A stretch of DNA of 64,000 bases, taken from positions 1-64,000 of the forward strand of contig JACPRZ010000030.1 of the NCBI GenBank assembly GCA_016193485.1, given 5' to 3'. Of the stretch, positions 20,840-30,244 are shown in pieces. The notes under the pieces were generated by a model. That model saw only the letters and a list, made by a program, of their open reading frames with translations. It was not told where the DNA came from and ran no database searches. The DNA comes from Bacteroidota bacterium. GTDB taxonomy: Bacteria > Bacteroidota > Bacteroidia > JACPRZ01. Numbering within the stretch: position 1 is the stretch's first letter; each line of letters opens with the position of its first letter. The position numbers and the translations under genes were made by a program.

Positions 20840-20997
20840 AAATAATGGTTACTATTCAGGTTGCCTGATTATTTCTGCCACAAAGGCACCAAGGCACCAA
20901 GTTTCACAAAGAATTCTTCGTGTTTCTTTGTGACTTTGTGTCTTTGTGGCAAGTATTTCAGGGTTTTTTATGGATACCTGAATAGTAACAAATAATG
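20840..20997. mobile_element. MITE-like element (copy D1), 142 bp, with 13-bp terminal inverted repeats and 8-bp target site duplication
   Basis: GTTACTATTCAGG (20848..20860) and CCTGAATAGTAAC (20977..20989) are perfect inverted repeats; AAATAATG flanks both sides (20840..20847 and 20990..20997). Confidence 0.85.
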
Positions 20998-21100
20998 TTT
21001 CTTTATGGATAATAGATATTAGAAAATGGTAATAGAAAATTGGAATTTGAAATTTGAAAAATACTGCTTTCGTAAAAAACAATAAAAATCCTTTTTACCA

Positions 21101-22501
21101 ATGAAATTTGACGTCACAATAATCGGTTCAGGACCTGGCGGATATGTTGCCGCAATCAGGTGCGCGCAACTGGGAATGAACACCGCACTTGTTGAAAGGT
21201 ATCCCACTCTCGGAGGAACCTGCCTGAACGTGGGGTGCATTCCATCAAAAGCGCTTCTCGATTCTTCCTGGCATTTTTTTAACGCCCGGATAAATTTCAG
21301 GCAGCATGGAATTGAGACCGGAAATGTTTCCGTTAACCTGCAGCAAATGATAAAAAGAAAAGATGACGTGGTAAAGCAAACCTGTGATGGCGTGCGTTAC
21401 CTTATGAAGAAGAATAAAATAACCGTCTTTCATGGTCATGGTTCTTTTATTGATAAAAACAGGATTAAAATCGGTTATTCTGAGGGGAAAAAAGAGATTA
21501 TTGAAATCGCAAAAACAATTATTGCTACAGGTTCAAAACCATCTGCGTTGCCAGGTGTTACCATTGATAAATTGAGAATTATTACTTCCACTGAAGCATT
21601 ATCAATCCGGGAAATCCCTTCACATTTCATTGTTATCGGGGGGGGAATTATCGGTGTAGAACTGGGTTCGGTATTTTCGCGGCTTGGATCAAAAGTGACC
21701 ATTCTCGAATTCCTTGATTCGCTGGTACCCGGAATGGATAGAACCCTTGCCGGAGAACTTGAAAAAGTTCTCAGAAAGCAGGGGATTGAAATATTCTTAA
21801 ACCATAAGGTAACCGGTTCAAAAAATACAGGGAAAGGAGTAACGGTTTCAACTAAAAACAAAGAAGGCGTCATCCGTGAGTTCCATGGCGATTATTGCCT
21901 TGTTGCCGTAGGCCGGTCGCCATACACGCAGAATCTCGGACTTGAAAATGCGGGGGTAAAAACCGATGCCAAAGGAAGGGTTGCCGTTAATCAGAATCTT
22001 GAGACAACCGCAACCGGCATTTATGCCATTGGCGATGTAATTGGCGGTGCCATGCTGGCGCATAAAGCCGAAGAAGAAGGAATTTTTGTTGCAGAACTGC
22101 TTGCCAGTCAGAAACCGCATATCAATTATCATGCGATTCCCGCTGTTGTATACACTCATCCCGAAGTAGCCGGGGTCGGATATACTGAAGAAGAACTGAA
22201 GGCGATAAACAAAAAATACAAGACAGGTAATTTTCCTTTCCGAGCCAGCGGACGAGCCCGTGCCAGCATGGAAACCGAAGGACTCGTGAAAGTCCTGGCT
22301 GCTGCAGATACAGATGAAATCCTCGGTGTTCATATTATCGGACCAAGGGCATCCGATATGATTGCCGAAGCGGTTGTTGCATTGGAATACCGCGCATCGG
22401 CAGAAGATATTGCCCGAACCTGCCATGCCCATCCTACTTTTACCGAAGCATTCAAAGAGGCGTGCATGGATGCAACGGGAAAGAGGGCGATTCATGTTTA
22501 G
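21101..22501 (+). CDS. lpdA: dihydrolipoyl dehydrogenase
   Basis: 466 aa; GSGPGGYVAAIRCAQLG, GGTCLNVGCIPSKALL, IGDVIGGAMLAHKAEEEG, CHAHPTFTEAFKEA. Confidence 0.97.
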   Translation: MKFDVTIIGSGPGGYVAAIRCAQLGMNTALVERYPTLGGTCLNVGCIPSKALLDSSWHFFNARINFRQHGIETGNVSVNLQQMIKRKDDVVKQTCDGVRYLMKKNKITVFHGHGSFIDKNRIKIGYSEGKKEIIEIAKTIIATGSKPSALPGVTIDKLRIITSTEALSIREIPSHFIVIGGGIIGVELGSVFSRLGSKVTILEFLDSLVPGMDRTLAGELEKVLRKQGIEIFLNHKVTGSKNTGKGVTVSTKNKEGVIREFHGDYCLVAVGRSPYTQNLGLENAGVKTDAKGRVAVNQNLETTATGIYAIGDVIGGAMLAHKAEEEGIFVAELLASQKPHINYHAIPAVVYTHPEVAGVGYTEEELKAINKKYKTGNFPFRASGRARASMETEGLVKVLAAADTDEILGVHIIGPRASDMIAEAVVALEYRASAEDIARTCHAHPTFTEAFKEACMDATGKRAIHV

Positions 22502-22797
22502 GTAAGAATACAGGAGACGGGTCCGATGGACTCCGAAGAGTCATGCGGACTCCTTCGGAGGAGACAGTGGGCAGTGAGCAATGGTCAACCTACAATAAAC
22601 AGTAGACAATAGACATCCCGATAGCCATCGGGAGGCAAAATAAATTTGAGTGGATTTTGTATCGTAAGGTAAATTCCTACAAAGAGTCCGGCTGATCTCA
22701 GACAATCACTATCCGGCTTTACTGACTTCGCAGAAAAACGAAAAGTGATTTCCATGCGTATGTGTGGGTGGAAAGCAACCACTAAAACCATACGACT

Positions 22798-23172
22798 ATG
22801 AAAACAACTTTTTACAATCTTCCGGTGACAGTGCTTGTAACCGGATTGCTGACAATCACAACAGCAAACGGGCAGCCGAACAAGGAATTGAATAATGGTT
22901 CTGCAGGATGTCCATGCTTTTCAATGTTCCTTGAATGTCTTACCGGGAATTTTGGAGATGCAAATCATAACCCGAACGGATCCTCAATTCAGCAATTCCT
23001 TAATGCATATACCAATCCGTCACCACAGGGCAATGAAAATAGTGGCAGCAACGGAGGATGCAATTCAAATAATAATGGCTGGGACAACGCAATGAGTAAT
23101 GGAAACAATCCTCCGGCAATTATCTGCGTTGCTGAGTATGTCTTTTGCTGTCAGCAAAACGGGTGTGAATAA
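22798..23172 (+). CDS. small secreted Cys/Asn/Gly-rich protein
   Basis: 124 aa with signal peptide (MKTTFYNLPVTVLVTGLLTITTANGQ), Cys-rich and N/G/S-rich mature part. Confidence 0.6.
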   Translation: MKTTFYNLPVTVLVTGLLTITTANGQPNKELNNGSAGCPCFSMFLECLTGNFGDANHNPNGSSIQQFLNAYTNPSPQGNENSGSNGGCNSNNNGWDNAMSNGNNPPAIICVAEYVFCCQQNGCE

Positions 23173-23247
23173 AAACCGGTTACTTCCTTTGTTAAAAACT
23201 ATGAATAAGATAATTTAAATTTTGCTTTCTTTTCGGAATTTTTTTCG

Positions 23248-23255
23248 TATATTTG
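23248..23255 (+). promoter_or_regulatory. Bacteroidota-type -7 element TATATTTG (possible TTTG at 23221..23224)
   Basis: Matches TAnnTTTG; lies 26 bp upstream of the TTG start of the 23282 CDS. Confidence 0.45.
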
Positions 23256-23281
23256 TCAATTCATAGAAAATTTCTTTCCCT

Positions 23282-26200
23282 TTGAAAAATCCCGGATTAA
23301 TATTGTTTTTGTCTGCGATACTTTTGTGTGTAAAGAGTTGGGGGCAAACAGTAGTTTTTATCGATGATTTTAACCGTGCATCAGTTAGTCCCGGGGGAAC
23401 TCCTTCTATGACTTATACTACAACCTCTCCATCTTCCGGATGTGGCGCTTCAAGTATAAACAGTAGTTCATTTTTAGAATTGACAAATTGTGCCACAGCA
23501 GGAAGAGTTTTTGTTACCGGTACATTAAGCACTTTTTCATGTCCCTTTTCCGGAACGCTTTCAAGCAATCCAGGACTGATCACCTGGACATTTAATTTTC
23601 GGTATAACAGAACTACTAACCCATCGGGATTTGGATCAACTTCATACGGAGTTGCCATTGCGCTTGCAGCATCATCATCCGATTTAATGACCGCTAATGG
23701 TTATGCCATTGCCTATGGAAATTCCTCAACCCCTGACCCGATCCGGCTGGTAAAATTTGCATCAGGACTTGATCTCGATGGTAACATTACCAATATTATC
23801 AGTTCCGGTGCCAGTGATATATCAGCAGTAAACAATTATGTCAGTATCAGAGTCACTTATGATCCGGCCGGTGATAACTGGTCTCTTTTTATCCGGGACG
23901 ATGGTGCAGCCGCCTGGTCTGATCCATCATCAGGCGTTACCAATCAAATTGGATCCACCACTTCCGATAATACCTATACAGGGGTTGCAAATTCCAATTT
24001 CGGTTTTTTGTGGAACTATTCCACGGCTGCAAGCCAAACAGCCCGTTTTGATAATTTCAAAGTTACCGTTGTTAATGGTGTACCCTCTTTGTCTTGCACC
24101 GAAACTCATGCTGACGCTTCGTGTAATGGTTCAAATAATGGCAGTATTGATGTAACTGTTATGGGAGGAAATTCTCCATATACTTACTCGTGGAATGATG
24201 GTCCTGCAACCGAAGACCGGACAAATATTGCTTCTGGTTCCTATACTGTAACTGTCTCAGATGCTTGTTCAAATACTACTTCCAAAACCGTCATTCTTAC
24301 CGCCCCCCCCCTTGAATCAACACTGCTTGAATCATTTTGCGATGGCGAGTTTACAAGTAATCCCGTATGGTCCGGAGATGCAGCCAACTGGCAGGTAGTA
24401 TATAACAGTACTGCGGCTGCCGGATCGGCAGGATCTAACACCCTGCGGCTTAATGCTGCATCTGCAGGAACGCAATATTTAAGCACGCAGATCGCAACAT
24501 GGGGAGATGAACAGGAATGGGGATTCTGGATCGGAAGACGCGACTATGCTTTCACCGACTTAAACAATATTTACATCTGGCTGTATGCCAACGAAAGCAA
24601 TCTTGAATCCGGTACCGTTGACGGCTACAGGATTAAAATCGGAGATGATTCAGGCGATGATGAACTCGTACTGCAACGTGTAACAAACGGAACCGCCACT
24701 GATATTCTCACTTCCTCCGGCTCCATTCTGAATGGAATTACCGATATCGGATTCCTTGTAAGAGTTACCCGCAGCAGTTGTGGCGACTGGCAATTATTTA
24801 CGTCAACTCTCCCATCTTCCAGCGGAACAGGCGAGATTGCGAGAGGTGTTCCCAATTCAGCCAATGCTTCGGTTTTACAGGGCAATGTAACTAACAGCGC
24901 CTACACTCCGGCCAGCAACGGTTATTTCGGAATTATTGCAACTCATACCGGGGATGCCAACGCTATGGCAGCGCTTGAATTTGACCAGATCCTTTTTAAT
25001 GCAACCGCCTTCACACCTTTTTCAGGATATTTCCGCAGTAAACAGTCCGGCTACTGGTGTAATATTTCAACATGGGAGCAATCGTCCGATAATATTTCAT
25101 GGAATGACGGAACGGATGTACCCGATTTTAATGACAATGAAATTACCATACGTGCCGGGCATAGCGTTACCATCGGAAATTCATCCCTCACCATTGATGA
25201 AACCACCGTTCAAACAGGTGGGGTTCTGATCCGTGCCGGTACAGGTTCCGCAGGTGATGTTTTTACTATAAACAATGGATCCGGTGATGACCTGATCATC
25301 AGCGGAACATATCGCAATACAGATGCCAATGACGGAAGACATACTGGAACGGGTAAGGTGAGAATAAAAAAGAACGGGATATTTGAGGCGACTGTAAACC
25401 CGGGAGGGGAAATTGATTATTACGCCAATGACCAGGATGTCGCTTTTGCCGCCAATATTGTCTGGGAGGATTCTTCGGTTTTTTACTGGAACACTTCAAC
25501 GGCATTCAGTAACAGCGGTATTACTTATTTCCCTAATGTCACCGCAAGCGAAACTCCCGTTTTCAGGGTTAACGGCAATATGGCCGTTGGGGGGGCTTCA
25601 AATACTACCGTTAACGGCATTTTTGAGGTCTCGGCAGGTAAAAATGTCACCTGGCAATGGGGGGGGACTAAAAGTTTCAGAAACGGTATCCAGGGTGCAG
25701 GGAGTATTGTACAGGCAACAGGAGCATCCTTTTGCGGACCATTTACCATTACCGGGCAGGCGCTTCTTGGCGGCAGCGGGGCCATTTCGCTCAATTCAAA
25801 TGGGCTGGAAATCACTGCTACAGGTTATACAACGCTCACTTCCGGTAAAACAATAAACAATGATGCAGGATCCGGTTCGGTTGTTGTCAACGGCACACTT
25901 AATGCCCGAACCTATAGTTTATCGGGAACTTCTGAATTTGCACTTAACAGCGGTGCTCTTTTGGTTACCGCCCATTCAGGCGGAGTAACCGGTTCAGTCA
26001 CTGTGGCCGATACAAAAACATTTGATGCAGGAGCAAATTATACTTTTAACGGGACCGTTGCCCAGGTGACGGGCACACTAATGGGAACGCCAGCAAATAA
26101 TGTGACTATCAATAACACGGCAACTTACCCTGATGATACCGTTCGCCTGACGCAATTAACTACAATTACCGGAACCCTCAGTTTAATTGCAGGTGATCTT

Positions 26201-27286
26201 ATGACCTCTTCATCACGGTTGATTACCCTGGCCGATAATGCCGGGGCAGTTGGCGCAAACGATAATTCATACGTGGGAGGTCCATGCCGCAAACTGGGTA
26301 ACGATGATTTTGTATTTCCTGTTGGCGCTGAAGATAATTACAACCCTGTTAAAATATCTTCCCTTGACGCTGTGGCCGATGATTATACCGCTCAATATTA
26401 CTTTGATAACCCGCGTCCTATCTACGATGAAACCCAAAAAGATGCTACCATAGATCACATCAGCGGAATGGAATACTGGACGGTTGTGAAAAATAGTGGA
26501 ACGGATGCGTATGTCTGGCTTTACTGGGATAATAACAGCGGAGGGGTAACTTCTCTGGCAGATATGATGGTTTGCAGGTGGAACGGTTCAATGTGGAAGG
26601 ATCATGATAATGGGGCGACTACAGGCAATACTTCTGCCGGAAGTGTGCGGAGTTTAACGGAAATTTTCACGTTCAGTCCTTTTACACTTGGATCAAAAAT
26701 AGCAGTACCGGGTAATCCCCTGCCTGTTGAACTACTTAAATTTACTGCCGTTGAAAGCAACGGTAATGTGATTCTTTCATGGACCACGGCTTCCGAAACG
26801 AATAATGATTATTTTACAATTGAAAGAGCAGCCCCCTCCAACTCCCCCAAAGGGGAAGAGTTAGAATGGATAGCAATCGGCACAGTTAAGGGCGCTGGCA
26901 ACAGCAGTACAATTCGTCAATATGAATTTACAGATCCCCTCTCCGATGGGGAGGGTAAGGGCGGGACTTTGTATTACCGTTTAAAACAAACCGACTACGA
27001 TGGCAGGTATGAATATTTTGGTCATGTAGCCGTTGAGATTCTTTTTTCCAAAACAATTGCACTCTATCCCAATCCTGTAAAAGATGAGATGGTAATTTCA
27101 ATCAACGGCACGGGAGAGGATGAAGCAACCGTAAAAATTTACAATATTACTGGTCAGGTTGTTTATTCCAGATTGCTTACAAATGGTTTCAACTCTTTTA
27201 TTTTCAACGCCAACCGGTTGCCTCCCGGAATTTACTACATCACCGGTGGATGGAATGGAGAAGGAATGAGGTTTGTGAAGGAATAA
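23282..27286 (+). CDS. large secreted protein with one SprB-like repeat, LamG-like regions and T9SS type A C-terminal domain
   Basis: 1334 aa, TTG start; [42 protein letters not shown]...[15 protein letters not shown]...[16 protein letters not shown]...GIYYITGGW. Confidence 0.85.
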   Translation: MKNPGLILFLSAILLCVKSWGQTVVFIDDFNRASVSPGGTPSMTYTTTSPSSGCGASSINSSSFLELTNCATAGRVFVTGTLSTFSCPFSGTLSSNPGLITWTFNFRYNRTTNPSGFGSTSYGVAIALAASSSDLMTANGYAIAYGNSSTPDPIRLVKFASGLDLDGNITNIISSGASDISAVNNYVSIRVTYDPAGDNWSLFIRDDGAAAWSDPSSGVTNQIGSTTSDNTYTGVANSNFGFLWNYSTAASQTARFDNFKVTVVNGVPSLSCTETHADASCNGSNNGSIDVTVMGGNSPYTYSWNDGPATEDRTNIASGSYTVTVSDACSNTTSKTVILTAPPLESTLLESFCDGEFTSNPVWSGDAANWQVVYNSTAAAGSAGSNTLRLNAASAGTQYLSTQIATWGDEQEWGFWIGRRDYAFTDLNNIYIWLYANESNLESGTVDGYRIKIGDDSGDDELVLQRVTNGTATDILTSSGSILNGITDIGFLVRVTRSSCGDWQLFTSTLPSSSGTGEIARGVPNSANASVLQGNVTNSAYTPASNGYFGIIATHTGDANAMAALEFDQILFNATAFTPFSGYFRSKQSGYWCNISTWEQSSDNISWNDGTDVPDFNDNEITIRAGHSVTIGNSSLTIDETTVQTGGVLIRAGTGSAGDVFTINNGSGDDLIISGTYRNTDANDGRHTGTGKVRIKKNGIFEATVNPGGEIDYYANDQDVAFAANIVWEDSSVFYWNTSTAFSNSGITYFPNVTASETPVFRVNGNMAVGGASNTTVNGIFEVSAGKNVTWQWGGTKSFRNGIQGAGSIVQATGASFCGPFTITGQALLGGSGAISLNSNGLEITATGYTTLTSGKTINNDAGSGSVVVNGTLNARTYSLSGTSEFALNSGALLVTAHSGGVTGSVTVADTKTFDAGANYTFNGTVAQVTGTLMGTPANNVTINNTATYPDDTVRLTQLTTITGTLSLIAGDLMTSSSRLITLADNAGAVGANDNSYVGGPCRKLGNDDFVFPVGAEDNYNPVKISSLDAVADDYTAQYYFDNPRPIYDETQKDATIDHISGMEYWTVVKNSGTDAYVWLYWDNNSGGVTSLADMMVCRWNGSMWKDHDNGATTGNTSAGSVRSLTEIFTFSPFTLGSKIAVPGNPLPVELLKFTAVESNGNVILSWTTASETNNDYFTIERAAPSNSPKGEELEWIAIGTVKGAGNSSTIRQYEFTDPLSDGEGKGGTLYYRLKQTDYDGRYEYFGHVAVEILFSKTIALYPNPVKDEMVISINGTGEDEATVKIYNITGQVVYSRLLTNGFNSFIFNANRLPPGIYYITGGWNGEGMRFVKE

Positions 27287-27494
27287 AATCAATCGTTACT
27301 ACTCAGCATCCCAGGAATTTCATGCCACAAAATCACTAAAACACAAAACCTGCCTGCCGGCAGGCAGGTTTCACTAAATTTTTTTGTGTTTTTTGGTGCT
27401 TTTGTGACTTTGTGGCAGAAATTTTTATGTTTTCGGACTTTGTGGCAGAAATTTTTATGTTTTCGGATACCCACCTGAATAGTTACAATCAATC
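27287..27494. mobile_element. MITE-like element (copy D2), 192 bp, with 8-bp target site duplication
   Basis: Element 27295..27486, ends GTTACTACTCAG / CTGAATAGTTAC; perfect flanking AATCAATC duplication (27287..27294 and 27487..27494). Confidence 0.88.
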
Positions 27495-28283
27495 AAATTT
27501 CAAATGTTTAATTGATCGTCCGCCATCGCGTAATTGCCTGAGTGCATCAATACCGATTTTGATGTGCATTTCAACAAATTTATCCGTTACAATTTTATCC
27601 TGTTCTTCGGTTTTTACTCCTTCGGGAGTCATCGGCTGATCTGAAATAAGCAGAAGCGCGCCCGTAGGGATACGATTTGCAAACCCGGTAGTGAAAATTG
27701 TTGCCGTTTCCATATCAATTCCCATACAGCGTATGTCGCGCAGGTAATTTTTAAATTTATTGTCATGTTCCCAAACCCTGCGGTTGGTAGTGTAAACCGT
27801 GCCTGTCCAGTAGTCCCGCTTGCAGTGCTTAATGGCGGAGGAAACCGTGCGCTGCAAACTAAAAGCAGGCAGGGCGGGTACTTCGGGCGGAAAATAATCG
27901 TTTGAGGTGCCTTCTCCCCGGATTGCCGCTATGGGAAGTATCAGATCGCCTATTTTGCTTTTATCTTTAATTCCACCGCATTTTCCAAGGAACAATACGG
28001 CTTTTGGCATCACTGCGCTCAGCAGATCCATAATAGTGGCCGCATTGGCGCTGCCCATTCCGAAATTTATTATGCTTATGCTTTCGCTTGTGGCATTAGA
28101 CATCGGCTTATCTTTTCCTTTGATTTCAATACCCATCTGGCGCGCGAACTTTTCAACGTAAACGGTAAAATTTGTCAGCAGAATGTATTTCCCGAATTCA
28201 TCAGCGTCAGCGCCCGTATAGCGGGGAAGCCAATTGTCAACTATTTCTTTTTTTGTTTTCATTAGGTTTTCGTTACTATTCAT
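27489..28283 (-). CDS. amn: AMP nucleosidase
   Basis: 264 aa; SIINFGMGSANAATIMDLL, FLGKCGGIKDK, RGEGTSNDYFPPEVPALPAF, GIDMETATIFTTGFAN, LLISDQPMTPEGVKT. Confidence 0.93.
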   Translation of the reverse strand: MNSNENLMKTKKEIVDNWLPRYTGADADEFGKYILLTNFTVYVEKFARQMGIEIKGKDKPMSNATSESISIINFGMGSANAATIMDLLSAVMPKAVLFLGKCGGIKDKSKIGDLILPIAAIRGEGTSNDYFPPEVPALPAFSLQRTVSSAIKHCKRDYWTGTVYTTNRRVWEHDNKFKNYLRDIRCMGIDMETATIFTTGFANRIPTGALLLISDQPMTPEGVKTEEQDKIVTDKFVEMHIKIGIDALRQLRDGGRSIKHLKFD

Positions 28284-28629
28284 GCCCGATTATCCCATAA
28301 TTATCCAACTCAATCAAATCATATACTTTGAACATCTTTTCAATTTGTTCAATATGGTTATTGACTAAGGCGTAAAGAATGTTGTTCTTTATGTTGCCCG
28401 TGGTAATAATCAATAATTTTTTTGGCGAGCGCTGCAGATAAAATGAATTTTCAAAATCAGAATCTTTCGTGATTAAAATCCGATTCTCTTTTTGGACGAT
28501 GGCACGAATAACATTATCATGTGTTCGTTCTTTAGAAGGTAAATCATCGGTATGAATAGCATCGTGACCTTTGGCATTTAGCAGTTTGCACAATTGATAG
28601 GGTAGTTGTGCGTCAACAAAAAACTTCAT
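28276..28629 (-). CDS. DUF5615-like (PIN-like/Mut7-C-like) putative toxin
   Basis: MKFFVDAQLPYQLCKLLNAKGHDAIHTDDLP...ILITKDSDFENSF; overlaps the upstream DUF433-like gene by 4 bp. Confidence 0.85.
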   Translation of the reverse strand: MKFFVDAQLPYQLCKLLNAKGHDAIHTDDLPSKERTHDNVIRAIVQKENRILITKDSDFENSFYLQRSPKKLLIITTGNIKNNILYALVNNHIEQIEKMFKVYDLIELDNYGIIGHE

Positions 28630-28859
28630 GCAAGTATTTTGTGAATGGCTTTAACACTTGTAAGGCGGGAAGCAAATTGCAGGCATGCTTTTATGTCGGC
28701 CCGCTCAAGTGCCGGATAATCCTTTATTATTTCTTCAGGAGTCATTCCGGAAGACAATAAATCCAGTATCATCTCCACCGGATATCGCATATTTCTCACT
28801 ACCGGTTTGCCATGGCAAACTTTCGGGTGCATGGTTATTCTTTTTATTAATCCTTTCAT
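28626..28859 (-). CDS. DUF433-family putative antitoxin
   Basis: 77 aa; RITMHPKVCHGKPVVRNMRYPVEMILDLLSSGMTPEEIIKDYPALERADIKACLQFA. Confidence 0.9.
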   Translation of the reverse strand: MKGLIKRITMHPKVCHGKPVVRNMRYPVEMILDLLSSGMTPEEIIKDYPALERADIKACLQFASRLTSVKAIHKILA

Positions 28860-28999
28860 TTTCTCATATTTTTACAAAGGTATAACATTTTTCCCGGAGC
28901 ACCCGGGGTTTCGTTTTTCGGCTAATTCTTATTTTCCGGTGCTACGAGTAATATTTTATCTCGCCACACGCAATTTCATGATGGATTATTTTGATGTTT

Positions 29000-29024
29000 G
29001 AGACGAGACGTGGTCTCGTCTCTA
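29000..29024. repeat. REP palindrome (GAGACGAGAC-GTG-GTCTCGTCTC) 3' of the RAYT gene
   Basis: Perfect 10-bp arms with 3-nt loop; same arms occur inside the adjacent transposase gene. Confidence 0.85.
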
Positions 29025-29044
29025 CATTCCGGTTGTTTTTCGTG

Positions 29045-29701
29045 TTATTTATTACACCGGGGATTATATTCGTCTGCATCCCAATTTTTTGGATTATGGC
29101 AGCTATATGAACGAATTTGTTGTAGCCGTTCATCGTTACGGATGATCTCATCATAGAATCGTGGTTGCCAATCAAACCATCCGCCATGACCCTTATGTTT
29201 GAATTCTTTTTTACATTTTGATTTCCATCCGCCTATTATTACGGATAATGAACCTTTTGGGGGTGAAATTGCTGCCATTTTTTTGTTTTTGGAAATGTTT
29301 CCTGATATGTTCTTGGGTATGTAGAGACGAGACCTTGTCTCGTCTCTTTTATTTAATTCGTTCTCGTCTCTTTTTTTTATTTCGTTCTCGTCTCTACATA
29401 CCGGCTGTTGTTGGGTTGTTTCAGGCAGCAGACGTTTCATAACCACAATTCCATGAATGTGATTGGGCATTATTTGAAATGCATCAAGGTATGTATCCAT
29501 AAATGACTCCGGTATTTCCAACCAATAGTCCAGCACGATTTTTCCCATTTCATTCAATTTCATTTCTCCATTTACTACATCGCCAAAACAACAAATACGG
29601 TTTCGTGTACATATCGTTACATAATATTTACCACCCCGGGCGTAATCCCAACCTGGCATTCGGGCGGATTGTATGCGGTATTTTTCTTTATATCGTTCCA
29701 T
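29045..29701 (-). CDS. REP-associated tyrosine transposase (RAYT, Y1_Tnp/TnpA_REP)
   Basis: GGKYYVTICTRNR, MPNHIHGIVVM (HUH), FYDEIIRNDERLQQIRSYSCHNPKNW (catalytic Tyr region). Start at internal Met (MERYKEKYR); upstream ORF extension is encoded by a palindrome. Confidence 0.88.
   Translation of the reverse strand: MERYKEKYRIQSARMPGWDYARGGKYYVTICTRNRICCFGDVVNGEMKLNEMGKIVLDYWLEIPESFMDTYLDAFQIMPNHIHGIVVMKRLLPETTQQQPVCRDENEIKKRDENELNKRDETRSRLYIPKNISGNISKNKKMAAISPPKGSLSVIIGGWKSKCKKEFKHKGHGGWFDWQPRFYDEIIRNDERLQQIRSYSCHNPKNWDADEYNPRCNK
29316..29402. repeat. REP-type nested palindrome inserted in frame inside the RAYT ORF
   Basis: 17-bp perfect outer arms GGTATGTAGAGACGAGA/TCTCGTCTCTACATACC, 87 bp = 29 codons (encodes part of RDENEIKKRDENELNKRDETRSRLY). 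Confidence 0.85.
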
Positions 29702-29731
29702 CAGCCGGAACAGTAATAAAAATTTGGCAAA

Positions 29732-29751
29732 CCTGCCTGCCGGCAGGCAGG
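29732..29751. repeat. 20-bp palindrome CCTGCCTGCCGGCAGGCAGG upstream of RAYT
   Basis: Exact match to copies at 2032, 27349 and 30171. Confidence 0.9.
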
Positions 29752-30082
29752 TATACTCCAGCACCGGAAAATAAGAATTAGCCTATGTGCCGAGTCAATT
29801 TTGTTTTGTTGTGCATGGCAGATGCAAGAGGGCAGAAGGCAGAGGGAAAATACGAATGAAAAACATATAACAAGAAATGAATAATGAATAAGGGAAAAGC
29901 AGAGCAGGCGATGGAGTATATTTGACAAATTATCACTATTGTCCGACTAAAAATAAAATCAACACTTTTTCTACTATGAAGAGTAAACAATTTTATAAAA
30001 GTACCCCCTATCATGTTTTTTTGATCCCAGAACAAGGATTAACGATTAGCGATTTTTGATGTATTTTACGGATTAAAATTTC

Positions 30083-30244
30083 GTAACTATTCAGGTGGGT
30101 ATCCGAAAACATAAAAATTTCTGCCACAAAGTCACAAAAGCACCAAAAAACACAAAAAAATTTAGTGAAACCTGCCTGCCGGCAGGCAGGTTTTGTGTTT
30201 TAGTGATTTTGTGGCATGAAATTCCTGGGATGCTGAGTAGTAAC
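30083..30244. mobile_element. MITE-like element (copy D3), 162 bp, inverted relative to D2
   Basis: Reverse complement is identical to D2 except for a 30-bp tandem duplication in D2; no 8-bp duplication visible at its ends. Confidence 0.85.

Noticed and set aside
21848-22495. 215-aa antisense ORF opposite lpdA
   Set aside because: Mirror of a highly conserved housekeeping gene; no domain.
27295-30244. D2...D3 as a classical composite transposon
   Set aside because: D2 has its own complete TSD and D3 has none, so the outer ends do not share a common duplication. Kept only as an inverted-repeat-bracketed island.
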